DNA of 64,000 nt from Colimorpha sp045597945 (GCA_045597945.1 JAZLLD010000035.1:5139-69138), one strand, 5' to 3'; counted from the stretch's first letter, positions 53,961-62,596 are shown. Made by a program: numbers and translations. Notes: generated by a model from the letters alone, not told the origin.

Positions 53961-55994
53961 ATGAGTACCAACCTGTTTGAAGAGCTTCGGGAAAAGAAGC
54001 AATCGCTTATTTCGTTTGCATCAAAAGCTAAAGACTTTGGCTGGATAGATGCAAATCGTGAAAAAGAGATAGTTGACAAACTTAACCAAGACACACTGAC
54101 CATAGGCGTTATTGGACAGATGAAATGCGGCAAGTCCACTTTCCTCAATGCATTTGTATTTGAAGATGATGTTCTACCAGCAGCTATTACACCAATGACA
54201 GCTGCCTTGTCGGTGATTACATTTGGTGAGCAGAAAAAAATTGTAGCCGAGTTCTACTCTAAGGATGAATGGGAAGAGCAGAAAATACAAGCAGCAAGGT
54301 CTTTGGAAAATGTTTCAGGAAATTCATTAGAAGAATCCAAAATCAAAGCGGCTAAAGAGTTGGTAGAGAAATCTGCAAAATTAGGGTCTTCCCTTAATAA
54401 TTTTTTAGGGAAGAATCAGGAAGACTCCTTTGACCAATTGGTTGAGTATGTTGGGGCAGATGGCAAATACGTTGCAATCACAAAATCCGTTACAATTTAC
54501 TACCCTAAGGAATACCTTAAGGGTGTTGAAATTGTTGATACACCTGGGTTTAACGATCCAATTGTGTCAAGAGAAGAACGTACCAAGGCTTTTTTAAAAA
54601 GAGCAGATGTTGTTCTTTTAATGCTTTATGCAGGGAGACCTTTCGATGCCACAGATCGAGACATCCTATTTAAAAATGTAGGTCAGTGTGGTACCGGAAG
54701 AGTCCTAATCGGTATTAATAAATATGATATACCATATCAGAATGGCGAAACCGAAGATGAAATAAAAGAATATGTAGTTGAACAACTTCAAAAGGCTTGC
54801 CATGAAAGCAACGACAACCTTTTGGTCGATATTCTTCAATCGACATCACCAATCCCTCTTTCGGCAGAAATGGCTTTGCTTTCAGAACTCCCGATGAGTA
54901 AAGTTACTGCGAATGAATCGTATCAGTTCGCATGGAAGCGAGCTTGTGATAACTTTGAAATCAGCAGTCAAGCTCAAATGCGTCAGAAAAGCCATTTAGA
55001 CGATCTGACTGAGGCTGTCAGAAAGGTTGTTGAAAGAGAGAAAGAGGAAATTTTAATTAAGAAGCCTTATAATGCAATAATTGCTGCTGGCAACAAGAAA
55101 AAAGGTGAGATTGATAAGTCTATCCAAGAATGCAAAATTGCTATTGACACACTGAGCCAACCTAACGACGAACTTGAAGAACGGCAACGTAATATATCTA
55201 AAGCGAACAAACGCTTGACAAAGAAAATTGAAGGCTTGGGTGATGATATTGATAGCGAATTGAAAAACATTGTTCGCACTGGAAGAAACCAACTAGAAGA
55301 TAGTGTAGAATCTACATGCAAAAGAATGGATAGTATCATTGATGGCTTGAAGCGAACGCAGGATTCCCAGTCTTTGGAACCTCAGTTGAAACGTGAACTC
55401 CAGACTTTGGTAACACGTACGCTAAAACGTGATGTCGAACGTATTGCAGATTCAGCAAAAAGCAAAATCAAAATCAATATTATTGATTTTTTAGGTGAAG
55501 CCGAAGATGTGCTCATGAAATATTTACCTGATTTTGATTCTAGAGACTTTTGTAAGAGTGTTGAAAATGAGGTATCCTTGGAGATTGAAGACGAAAGTGC
55601 ATTTAGTTTTGATGGCTCATCTAGTGATGACAAGGGCTTTCTGGATAAACTATTTGATATTGAAAATGTTTTATTATTGGGATTACCGAAACTGCTTGGT
55701 AATGTTTTTTCCTATTCTGACGAGAAAAAGAGACTTCACGAATTGGTTAATGAAATAAGGAACAGCGATGTTACAAGTTTTTTGGACTCTGTCTTTACGA
55801 AAAAAGATGAAGTAATTGAGAAAGTGAAAAGTCGGTTTGTCACAGATCTATTAGAGCCTTTACAGGAAATGATTGATGAAGTAATTGCCAATATAGGAGA
55901 TAAAGAAACCAAACTTAAAGAGGCTCAAGACAATTTGGGGAAACTCGAAACCGCAAAAACAATTATCGAAAAACAAATCTCTGAAATATTATAA
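53961..55994 (+). CDS. Dynamin-like GTPase 3
   Basis: 677 residues. G1 is GQMKCGKST at 52-60, G2 TPMTAALS near 77-84, G3 VDTPGFND at 192-199, G4 GINKYDIP at 251-258. The GQMKCGKST form is that of bacterial dynamin-like proteins. The C-terminal 320 residues hold long helices and coiled coils (KGEIDKSIQECKIAI, ETKLKEAQDNLGKLETA) with a hydrophobic segment LLLGLPKLLGNVF near 575-587, plausible for membrane contact. It starts 1 bp after the second GTPase gene stop. Tandem dynamins often act as heterodimers (LeoA/B/C, DynA), which supports a joint function. Confidence 0.85.
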   Translation: MSTNLFEELREKKQSLISFASKAKDFGWIDANREKEIVDKLNQDTLTIGVIGQMKCGKSTFLNAFVFEDDVLPAAITPMTAALSVITFGEQKKIVAEFYSKDEWEEQKIQAARSLENVSGNSLEESKIKAAKELVEKSAKLGSSLNNFLGKNQEDSFDQLVEYVGADGKYVAITKSVTIYYPKEYLKGVEIVDTPGFNDPIVSREERTKAFLKRADVVLLMLYAGRPFDATDRDILFKNVGQCGTGRVLIGINKYDIPYQNGETEDEIKEYVVEQLQKACHESNDNLLVDILQSTSPIPLSAEMALLSELPMSKVTANESYQFAWKRACDNFEISSQAQMRQKSHLDDLTEAVRKVVEREKEEILIKKPYNAIIAAGNKKKGEIDKSIQECKIAIDTLSQPNDELEERQRNISKANKRLTKKIEGLGDDIDSELKNIVRTGRNQLEDSVESTCKRMDSIIDGLKRTQDSQSLEPQLKRELQTLVTRTLKRDVERIADSAKSKIKINIIDFLGEAEDVLMKYLPDFDSRDFCKSVENEVSLEIEDESAFSFDGSSSDDKGFLDKLFDIENVLLLGLPKLLGNVFSYSDEKKRLHELVNEIRNSDVTSFLDSVFTKKDEVIEKVKSRFVTDLLEPLQEMIDEVIANIGDKETKLKEAQDNLGKLETAKTIIEKQISEIL

Positions 55995-55997
55995 ATT

Positions 55998-56765
55998 ATG
56001 GATTTAGATAGCATATTGGGTGGTGCGAAGAAGAAGGGCGGGTTCTCTACTGAAGTAAATCAACAAGTAAACACGCCATCCCCAAAAACAAGAATGCCGA
56101 AAGCCGAAGAGAATAATCAAGTAAATATTAGTGGCTTCGCAAGACATGGTGACTGCTCTGATGTTGAAATATTAAATGCAAGCTATAACTATGATGGGGA
56201 TACCAATCCTAAACAAGTTGAGTTTTCAATGGAGAGACTGAGCAACCTATCAAACTGGACAACAGGTGATATTTATGTAACTTGCTGGATCTCAGAAAAT
56301 CGTTTTAGTGCAGAGAATGGTTGGGGTGGAGATAATTATTTTTATGTTGGAGAACAGTTTCTGGGGCATCTTGATGAAGGATATGGATTCCCTGATGTAA
56401 AGTGTTTGTTTAATCTGCCTAATGACTTTGACTATGACAATGCGAGATGGCACTTTGTTTTTACTATTAATGAACTCTCGGAAGACGGAAATAAATACAT
56501 CATTGAATTCAGGAATTCCGAGTGTCATCTAGCAGATTCTGATTATTCTACAATCATTGAGATTATTGTTGACAAACTGGGCATAGATAGCGAAGATGTT
56601 AGAAGTGAATCATCTTTCTTCAGCGATTTTGGAGCAGATTCCCTTGATGCGGTTGAATTAATAATGGAAATTGAAAGAGCTTTTGACATTCAAGTTGCTG
56701 ACGAGGATGCAGAAAAAATTGGAACTGTAGGAGACCTCGTTGATTGCTTGGCAGATGTATTATAA
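55998..56765 (+). CDS. Unknown beta-domain fused to an acyl carrier protein
   Basis: 255 residues, starting 3 bp after GTPase 3. Residues 1-40 are a flexible N-terminus. Residues 45-175 form an unrecognised beta-rich domain (ISGFARHGDCSDVEILNASY, NYFYVGEQFLGHLDE). Residues about 182-255 are an acyl carrier protein: IIEIIVDKLGIDSEDV, then FGADSLDAVELIMEIERAF with the phosphopantetheine serine at 215, and IGTVGDLVDCLADVL. ACPs carry acyl chains on a 4'-phosphopantetheine arm for fatty acid, lipid A or natural product enzymes. Its fusion and placement in a dynamin operon are unusual. It is the last gene; the next is 106 bp away and GC-richer. Confidence 0.85.
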   Translation: MDLDSILGGAKKKGGFSTEVNQQVNTPSPKTRMPKAEENNQVNISGFARHGDCSDVEILNASYNYDGDTNPKQVEFSMERLSNLSNWTTGDIYVTCWISENRFSAENGWGGDNYFYVGEQFLGHLDEGYGFPDVKCLFNLPNDFDYDNARWHFVFTINELSEDGNKYIIEFRNSECHLADSDYSTIIEIIVDKLGIDSEDVRSESSFFSDFGADSLDAVELIMEIERAFDIQVADEDAEKIGTVGDLVDCLADVL

Positions 56766-56871
56766 CAATAGTCAATCTTATGCGTATACTTTGACAACTA
56801 TCGTAGTGTCGGATAAATAATCCGCATAAGAAGTTCAACAGGCTCTTCAGATTTATTAAGACCTCTTAATC

Positions 56872-57243
56872 ATGAAATCCAACACAACCGAATTCAATCA
56901 GAATGCGCGGCGGGTTTATACTGCGGTGAGGCATACTTTTGAGACTTGCGATATGTTTCATCGGGTGAAGTGCGATGATATGAACTTTGTGATTACTGCC
57001 AAGCATGGGGCTAGTCTGCTGGCTTTGGGCGAGAATATTCGTGTGCGGGTGGTGGCTACTAGCACTCAGACGAGCAAGGTGGTGGTGGAGTCGGGCAACC
57101 AATTCCCCATCAACATACTCAATTTAGGGCAGAACAAGCAGAACGTCACCACCCTCACCGAGTTTATAGCCAACCGGGTCTATCGTCTCTGCAGCGACGA
57201 GGAGATCAAACTGCGGCCTTCATCCGGCATCAAGTTCAAATAG
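56872..57243 (+). CDS. Conserved hypothetical protein (123 aa)
   Basis: A 123-residue soluble basic protein beginning MKSNTTEFNQNARRVYTAVR, with VITAKHGASLLALGENIRVRVVA and a C-terminal TLTEFIANRVYRLCSDEE. The shape is that of a small beta-rich conserved Bacteroidota protein, perhaps related to DUF1499-like proteins, but I do not recognise it. Base composition resembles the core genome rather than the dynamin operon, so it is probably a resident gene that bounds the island. Confidence 0.55.
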   Translation: MKSNTTEFNQNARRVYTAVRHTFETCDMFHRVKCDDMNFVITAKHGASLLALGENIRVRVVATSTQTSKVVVESGNQFPINILNLGQNKQNVTTLTEFIANRVYRLCSDEEIKLRPSSGIKFK

Positions 57244-57796
57244 GCAACCATCGCTGAATTCCTGTTGTGCTTCATAGTCCGGCCATTGAGCATCCGAGGG
57301 GCCGTGGAACACTCTCCGGGAGACGTTTCACGGAGCGGGGTTACAGCGGGCCCTCAACGGGCCTTCAACGGGGTTACTCAATGTGTGGGATATCGGCTTG
57401 GAAGGATGGCGAAAGGCGGCGCTGCAATTTGAGCTGGACGGAGGTTTCTTCCTCTCGCTTATTCTTAATAACTCTTAAATTGTAAAATGTAAAATCCGTT
57501 TGGGCTGCAACCTCGTTTTTGGTGGTGTTTTGTTTAAAAATGGGTTTTACATTTTACATTTGAGATTTCGCCAATCCCTATGGTTTCAATATTTTATCAC
57601 AAACAGCTTGTTTCTAAAGATATCTGAGTATTTGCCCCGAATGGCCGAAAACTGAGAATGTAAAATATTACATCGGCAATGTATAATTTTACATTTCGGA
57701 TTATCCGCTGGCGGCTTCCAGGTGATTTTTGATACATCGTACCCGGCTGATGACGCACAAAGGCTTCCTCGGAGGAAGCCTTTGGTGTTTTGATGG
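57244..57796. other. 553-bp intergenic region with ATGTAAAAT hairpins
   Basis: Starts with CAACGGG/CAGCGGG repeats (about 57337-57372). Two hairpins use the same word: TGTAAAATGTAAAATCC (57481-57497) with GGGTTTTACATTTTACA (57542-57558), one mismatch, and AATGTAAAAT (57657-57666) with ATTTTACATT (57686-57695). The tRNA terminator (57759-57783) ends the region. No gene is seen. Confidence 0.6.
57759..57783 (-). terminator. Terminator after tRNA-Gly
   Basis: AAAGGCTTCC, a 5-nt loop TCGGA, then GGAAGCCTTT: a 10-bp perfect stem 14 bp past the tRNA 3' end. Confidence 0.75.
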
Positions 57797-57869
57797 AGCG
57801 ATAGACGGGGTTCGAACCCGCGACCTGCGGCTTGGGAAGCCGCCGCTCTGCCAACTGAGCTACTATCGC
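57797..57869 (-). tRNA. tRNA-Gly (anticodon CCC)
   Basis: A 73-nt cloverleaf: acceptor stem GCGATAG/CTATCGC, D-arm with AGCTCAGTTGGCAGAGC, anticodon stem GCGGC/GCCGC with loop TTCCCAA (anticodon CCC, reading GGG), and a T-arm with GGTTCGAACCC. No CCA is encoded. It lies between a terminator and pnp, downstream of the dynamin island. tRNA genes are common integration sites, but no integrase or attachment repeat was seen. Confidence 0.93.
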
Positions 57870-57958
57870 ATGAGGGGTGTCTGCTTCAATGTCTTGAAAT
57901 CAGACACCCTATAATAACTCGCCTTTTTATTTTTTATTGTGCAAAGGGCGAGATTTTT

Positions 57959-60220
57959 TTAGCGGCGGTGATTTTCGCCATCGCTGCGGCGGCGGTCGCC
58001 ATCACGACGGGGACCATGCTCACCATCGCGACGAGGGCCACGGTCGCCATCACGACGAGGACCACGAGGTCCGCGAGGACGCTGCTCTTCCTCTACATAG
58101 CCTTCGGGCTTGGGGAGGAGGGCTTTGCGGCTGAGTTTGAGCTTGCCGTTCTTCTCATCGATGGCAATAATCTTGACCTGGATGGTGTCGCCAACATTGA
58201 TGAGGCCTTCGAGGGTCTCGGTGCGGGCATAGTCGTACTCGGAGATGTGCATGAGGCCTTCTTTGCCGGGAAGGAACTCGAGGAATGCGCCGAACTCAAC
58301 GATGCTGACAACCTTGGCGTCGTAGACCTGGCCAACTTCGGGAACGGTGCAGATTTCTTTAATCCACTTGAGGGCAGCCTCGATGGAGTCTTTGTCGACA
58401 GCGGCGATATCAACGATACCCTTGCCGTCTTTCTCTTCGATATTGATGATGGAGTTGGTCTCCTTCTGGATTTTCTGGATAACCTCGCCACCCTTGCCGA
58501 TAACAGCGCCGATGAAGTCTTTGTCGATCTGAATCTGGACAATGCGGGGAACGAAGGGTTTGTAGTCCTCACGGGGCTCAGCGATGGTGCTCTGGATGTG
58601 GTCGAGGATGTGAAGACGACCCTGGCGAGCCTGCTCAAGTGCCTTGGCGAGAACGTCGTAGCTGAGGCCGTCGACCTTGATATCCATCTGGCAGGCAGTG
58701 ATACCGTCGCGGGTGCCGCAGACCTTGAAGTCCATGTCGCCGAGGTGGTCCTCATCGCCGAGGATGTCGGAAAGGACAGCCCATTTGTCGCCCTTGCTGA
58801 TAAGACCCATAGCGATACCGGCGACAGGTTTGCGGATCTTCACACCTGCATCCATCAGTGCCAGGCAGCCAGCGCAGACGGTGGCCATGGAGCTGGAGCC
58901 GTTGGACTCGAGGATATCGGAAACAACACGGATGGTGTAGGGGCAGTCGGTCTCTGCGGGGATGACTTCCTTGAGGGCACGCCAAGCGAGATGGCCATGG
59001 CCGACTTCGCGACGGCTGAGGCCGCGGTTGCCCTTGACCTCGCCAGTTGCGAAGCCGGGGAAGTTGTAGTGGAGGAGGAAACGGCGGGTGCCTTCAACAA
59101 CAGCGCCATCGATGACCTGCTCATCAAGCTTGGTGCCAAGGGTGACGGTGCTGAGGGACTGGGTCTCACCACGGGTGAAGATGGCGCTACCATGGGCGGA
59201 GGGCAGATAGCTGACTTCGCTCCAGAGGGGGCGGATTTCGTCGAGCTGGCGGCCGTCGAGGCGGGTGCGCTCGGCCAGAACCATGTCGCGCATTGCTTCA
59301 CGCTCGGTGTCGTGATAGTAGCGGTCAATCATGAACTGGATTTCGTCGGTGAGGGTTTCCTCGGTATAGTTGGCGTCGATGAACTCCTGCTTGATGGCGG
59401 CAAAGCCTTCTTCGCGCTGGTGCTTGTTGGCGATGCCCTGCTTGGAGAACTCGTAGCATTTCTGATAGACGGCGTCGCGGACACGCTGGCGAAGCTCTTC
59501 GTCGTTGACTTCGTGGCAGTATTCGCGTTTCTCGGTCTTGCCAGCCTCAACAGTAAGTTCGGCGATAGCACGGCACTGGATCTTGATGGCCTCGTGGGCA
59601 GCCTTGAGTGCGTTGAGCATGACTTCTTCGCTGACTTCTTTCATCTCGCCTTCCACCATCATGATGTTCTCTTCGGTAGCGGCAACGATGAGGTCGAGGT
59701 CGGCACGTTCGATGTCCTGGAGAGGAGTGTTGATGACATACTGGCCATCGAGGTAAGACACGCGAACTTCAGATACAGGACCATTGAAGGGGATGTCGGA
59801 TACGGCGAGAGCAGAAGCGGCTGCAAGAGCTGCGAGCTGGTCGGGCATGGTATCTTTGTCGCCAGAGATGAGGGTGATCTGGACCTGGACTTCGGCATGG
59901 AAATTATCGGGGAAGAGAGGGCGGAGTGCGCGGTCGACCAGGCGAGCAATCAGAATTTCATGCTCGGAGGGACGAGCCTCACGCTTGAAGAAACCGCCAG
60001 GGAAACGGCCCATGGCAGCGTACTTCTCTTGGTAGTCAACAGTAAGGGGCATGAAATCGACGTTCTCGCCCACTTCGCGCTTGGAGCACACGGTGGCAAG
60101 AAGCATGGTGTCGTTCATACGGACAACGGCAGCGCCGTCGGCTTGTTTGGCAAGTTTGCCAGTTTCGATTTCGACCATGCGGCCATCGCCGAGATCGAAT
60201 TTCTTTGTGATAATGTTCAT
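57959..60220 (-). CDS. pnp: Polynucleotide phosphorylase
   Basis: A 753-residue PNPase, which degrades RNA 3'-to-5' by phosphorolysis and can add nucleotides. Two RNase PH-like cores are present (PGGFFKREARPSEHEILIARLVDRALRP and LVLAERTRLDGRQLDEIRPL, GRGLSRREVGHG-like), followed by a KH domain (IQIDKDFIGAVIGKGGEVIQ, about 555-615) and an S1 domain (about 625-700, VYDAKVVSIVEFGAFLEFLPGKEGLMHISE). The C-terminus from about 710 is an Arg/Gly/Asp repeat (GPRRDGDR units), an RNA-binding-like tail that standard PNPases do not have. It follows rpsO on the same strand, as in many bacteria. Confidence 0.95.
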   Translation of the reverse strand: MNIITKKFDLGDGRMVEIETGKLAKQADGAAVVRMNDTMLLATVCSKREVGENVDFMPLTVDYQEKYAAMGRFPGGFFKREARPSEHEILIARLVDRALRPLFPDNFHAEVQVQITLISGDKDTMPDQLAALAAASALAVSDIPFNGPVSEVRVSYLDGQYVINTPLQDIERADLDLIVAATEENIMMVEGEMKEVSEEVMLNALKAAHEAIKIQCRAIAELTVEAGKTEKREYCHEVNDEELRQRVRDAVYQKCYEFSKQGIANKHQREEGFAAIKQEFIDANYTEETLTDEIQFMIDRYYHDTEREAMRDMVLAERTRLDGRQLDEIRPLWSEVSYLPSAHGSAIFTRGETQSLSTVTLGTKLDEQVIDGAVVEGTRRFLLHYNFPGFATGEVKGNRGLSRREVGHGHLAWRALKEVIPAETDCPYTIRVVSDILESNGSSSMATVCAGCLALMDAGVKIRKPVAGIAMGLISKGDKWAVLSDILGDEDHLGDMDFKVCGTRDGITACQMDIKVDGLSYDVLAKALEQARQGRLHILDHIQSTIAEPREDYKPFVPRIVQIQIDKDFIGAVIGKGGEVIQKIQKETNSIINIEEKDGKGIVDIAAVDKDSIEAALKWIKEICTVPEVGQVYDAKVVSIVEFGAFLEFLPGKEGLMHISEYDYARTETLEGLINVGDTIQVKIIAIDEKNGKLKLSRKALLPKPEGYVEEEQRPRGPRGPRRDGDRGPRRDGEHGPRRDGDRRRSDGENHRR

Positions 60221-60291
60221 TTTCTTTCCTTTCAGTTTCTTTTATTCCTCTACGTGCCGCACCGCGCGACACGCACTTTGATTGTGGGTTT

Positions 60292-60323
60292 AAAAAAAAG
60301 ACAGCCGGAGAACCCAGCTGTCT
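60292..60323 (-). terminator. Terminator between rpsO and pnp
   Basis: On the minus strand AGACAGC (60323 to 60317) pairs with GCTGTCT (60305 to 60299), followed by eight Ts. It may limit read-through from rpsO into pnp. Confidence 0.7.
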
Positions 60324-60353
60324 CAACCATAACCAAATAAATATGAAAAACTA

Positions 60354-60623
60354 TTACTTTCTTAAGTTGAGTTTCTTGATGATGGCACGATAACGCTCGA
60401 TGTCATTCTCTTTGAGGTAGTCGAGCTGGCGACGGCGCTTGCCAACCAAAGCTACGAGTGCGCGTTCACTCACCTGATCTTTCTTGTTATTCTTCATCAG
60501 CTCGGTGAGGTGCTGGATTCTATAGGTGAAGAGGGCGATCTGTGCCTCGATGGAACCAGTATCCTGAGCGTTTTTACCGTACTCAGCAAAAATTTCTTCT
60601 TTCTTTTCTTTAGTCAGATACAT
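60354..60623 (-). CDS. rpsO: 30S ribosomal protein S15
   Basis: The 89-residue S15 that binds 16S rRNA early in small-subunit assembly, with MYLTKEKKEEIFAEYGKNAQ, DTGSIEAQIALFTYRIQHLT and LVGKRRRQLDYL, all family hallmarks. The order rpsO-pnp is conserved. A -7 box is at 60672-60679. Confidence 0.97.
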   Translation of the reverse strand: MYLTKEKKEEIFAEYGKNAQDTGSIEAQIALFTYRIQHLTELMKNNKKDQVSERALVALVGKRRRQLDYLKENDIERYRAIIKKLNLRK

Positions 60624-60671
60624 GATTAAATTTATTTTTTTCTTTCTTTTTTATTCTCTCGAAATCGGGTG

Positions 60672-60679
60672 CAAAATTA
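60672..60679 (-). promoter_or_regulatory. -7 box of the rpsO promoter
   Basis: TAATTTTG followed by CA on the minus strand, about 50 bp upstream of the rpsO ATG. Confidence 0.5.
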
Positions 60680-60804
60680 CAACTTTTTTTTCAATCAGCA
60701 ATACTTTTTCTTCAAAAAATCTCAATTTTAACCTTTATTAAGAAAGTTGGGCGACTTTTAGAAAAACTAATAATCTTTTTTTCAGATATATAAAAAAAAA
60801 GTAG

Positions 60805-60812
60805 TATTTTTG
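60805..60812 (+). promoter_or_regulatory. -7 box of the purM promoter
   Basis: TATTTTTG followed by CA, about 140 bp upstream of purM, implying a long 5' leader. The leader has no clear riboswitch fold that I can identify. Confidence 0.5.
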
Positions 60813-60952
60813 CATTCGAGAAGATTTTGAGACAAATCAAGGTCAATTATGCGTCATTTTGCTGAAAATTATTCGTTTTAGTCGCATTTTTCACACTTTT
60901 TTGTCATCATTTTTCAACTCAAAAACATGTCAAGTGATAAAAATATTCTATT

Positions 60953-62125
60953 ATGGATACATTAAAATATAATCTTCGTGGTGTTTCGGCCTCAAAAGAG
61001 GACGTCCACAATGCTATTAAGAACATCGACAAGGGTCTTTTCCCTAAGGCTTTCTGCAAAATCATCCCCGACTATGTGGGTGGAGACCAGAATTTCTGTA
61101 ATATTATGCATGCCGACGGTGCCGGCACTAAGTCTTCGCTGGCATATCTGTACTGGAAGGAGACCGGCGACCTGAGCGTTTGGAAAGGTATTGCCATCGA
61201 TGCCGTGGTCATGAACCTTGACGACCTCCTTTGCGTGGGTGCTGTGGACAATATTCTTCTTTCCTCCACCATCGGCCGCAACAAGAACTTGGTCCCCGGC
61301 GAGGTGATCAGCGCCGTTATCAATGGCACAGAAGAATTCCTCCAGCAGATGCGCGATCTGGGCATCGGCATCTATCTGACCGGCGGTGAGGCTGCCGACG
61401 TGGGAGACCTTGTACGCACCATCATTGTTGACTCCACTGTGACCGCGCGCATGCGCCGCTCCGACGTGGTTGACAACGCAAACATCCACGCAGGCAATGT
61501 TATCGTCGGCCTCGCTTCTTTTGGCCAGGCCACATACGAGACCGAATACAATGGCGGCATGGGCAGCAACGGCCTCACCTCGGCACGCCACGATGTGTTC
61601 TCGAAATTCTATGCCGACAACTTCCCCATGAGCTATGACCACAATCTGCCTCAAGAGGTTGTCTATACCGGCACCAGAAAGCTGACCGACCCAACCGAGG
61701 TTCCCGGTGTTGACGCTGGCAAAATGGTGCTCTCCCCCACCCGCACCTACGCTCCCATCATCCGCCGTGTGCTTGATGAATATCGACCCAAGATCAGCGG
61801 CATGATCCACTGCAGCGGCGGCGCACAGACCAAAGTGCTCCACTTTATCGACAATTTGCATGTGGTCAAGGACAATCTTTTCCCTGTCCCCCCGCTGTTC
61901 CGCATGATCCACAACGAAAGCGGCACCGACTGGAAAGAGATGTACAAGGTGTTCAACATGGGCCACCGCATGGAGATTTACACCGACGAAGAAACCGCAA
62001 AAGGCATCATTGAGATTTCAAAGAGTTTCAATGTTGACGCTCAAATCATCGGCCATGTAGAGGACAACAAGGGTCCTCAAGTGACCGTCAGCACCGAAAA
62101 CGGAACTTTTGTATATAATAATTAA
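60953..62125 (+). CDS. purM: Phosphoribosylformylglycinamidine cyclo-ligase (AIR synthase)
   Basis: A 390-residue PurM-type enzyme that closes FGAM to aminoimidazole ribonucleotide with ATP in purine synthesis. The N-terminus MDTLKYNLRGVSASKEDVHN is typical of the Bacteroidota form (longer than E. coli PurM). HADGAGTKSSLAYLY, DAVVMNLDDLLCVGAVDNIL and TGGEAADVGDLV are core ATP/substrate motifs of the AIRS fold. MIHCSGGAQTKVLHF and NMGHRMEIY mark the C-terminal domain. It is followed 11 bp later by a HIT protein gene. Confidence 0.93.
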   Translation: MDTLKYNLRGVSASKEDVHNAIKNIDKGLFPKAFCKIIPDYVGGDQNFCNIMHADGAGTKSSLAYLYWKETGDLSVWKGIAIDAVVMNLDDLLCVGAVDNILLSSTIGRNKNLVPGEVISAVINGTEEFLQQMRDLGIGIYLTGGEAADVGDLVRTIIVDSTVTARMRRSDVVDNANIHAGNVIVGLASFGQATYETEYNGGMGSNGLTSARHDVFSKFYADNFPMSYDHNLPQEVVYTGTRKLTDPTEVPGVDAGKMVLSPTRTYAPIIRRVLDEYRPKISGMIHCSGGAQTKVLHFIDNLHVVKDNLFPVPPLFRMIHNESGTDWKEMYKVFNMGHRMEIYTDEETAKGIIEISKSFNVDAQIIGHVEDNKGPQVTVSTENGTFVYNN

Positions 62126-62136
62126 TCATTAATAAT

Positions 62137-62529
62137 ATGGCATCCATTTTCTCCAAAATAGTAGCAGGCGAAATCCCTTGCTACAAAGTAGCAGAGACCG
62201 AGAATTGCTTCGCATTCTTGGACATCAATCCTGTGGCAAAAGGCCATGTACTCTGCATTCCCAAGCAAGAAGTAGACTACATCTTCGACCTTGATGAGAA
62301 ATCCTATTGCGAGCTGCAGGCATTTGCACGCCGCGTGGCCAAGAGCATAAAAAAGGTTTGCCCCTGCACTAAAGTCGGTATGGCCGTGCTGGGTCTTGAA
62401 GTCCCCCATGCCCACATACACCTGATTCCGTTGCAAACAGAAGGCGACATGAACTTCCGCAACCATGTCAAAATGGAACAAGAAGAATTTGTAGAGCTGG
62501 CAGCAGCTATTGCCGACAAGTTCGAATAG
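62137..62529 (+). CDS. HIT family nucleotide hydrolase
   Basis: A 130-residue histidine-triad protein of the HinT/Hit type. The catalytic HAHIHLIPL (HxHxHxx) is at 91-99. The start MASIFSKIVAGEIPCYKVAE is the canonical opening. These enzymes hydrolyse adenylyl-phosphoramidates and similar nucleotide conjugates. It is co-transcribed with purM, and a 24-bp stem terminator lies just downstream. Confidence 0.93.
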   Translation: MASIFSKIVAGEIPCYKVAETENCFAFLDINPVAKGHVLCIPKQEVDYIFDLDEKSYCELQAFARRVAKSIKKVCPCTKVGMAVLGLEVPHAHIHLIPLQTEGDMNFRNHVKMEQEEFVELAAAIADKFE

Positions 62530-62544
62530 TTTAAAAGTTTCCAC

Positions 62545-62596
62545 AATACAAAATCGAAGGGTTTACCTAGATAGGTAAGCCCTTCGATTTTGTATT
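62545..62596 (+). terminator. Long intrinsic terminator after the HIT gene
   Basis: A near-perfect 24-bp stem: AATACAAAATCGAAGGG and TTTACCT pair with AGGTAAG and CCCTTCGATTTTGTATT, loop AGAT (62569-62572). It is the longest hairpin of its kind in this window. Confidence 0.85.

Larger units (their letters stand above)
60624..60952. other. 329-bp intergenic region with divergent promoters
   Basis: AT-rich gap between the divergent genes rpsO and purM. It holds the rpsO -7 box (60672-60679, minus) and the purM -7 box (60805-60812, plus). Nothing else is visible. Confidence 0.6.

Noticed and set aside
47597..57869. Integrative element with integrase at the dynamin island
   Set aside because: No recombinase, relaxase or phage structural gene is present, so mobility is not claimed.
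57968..60340. Long open frame (790 residues) antisense to pnp
   Set aside because: It mirrors the pnp coding strand and has no family features; codon pattern of the minus-strand pnp explains it.
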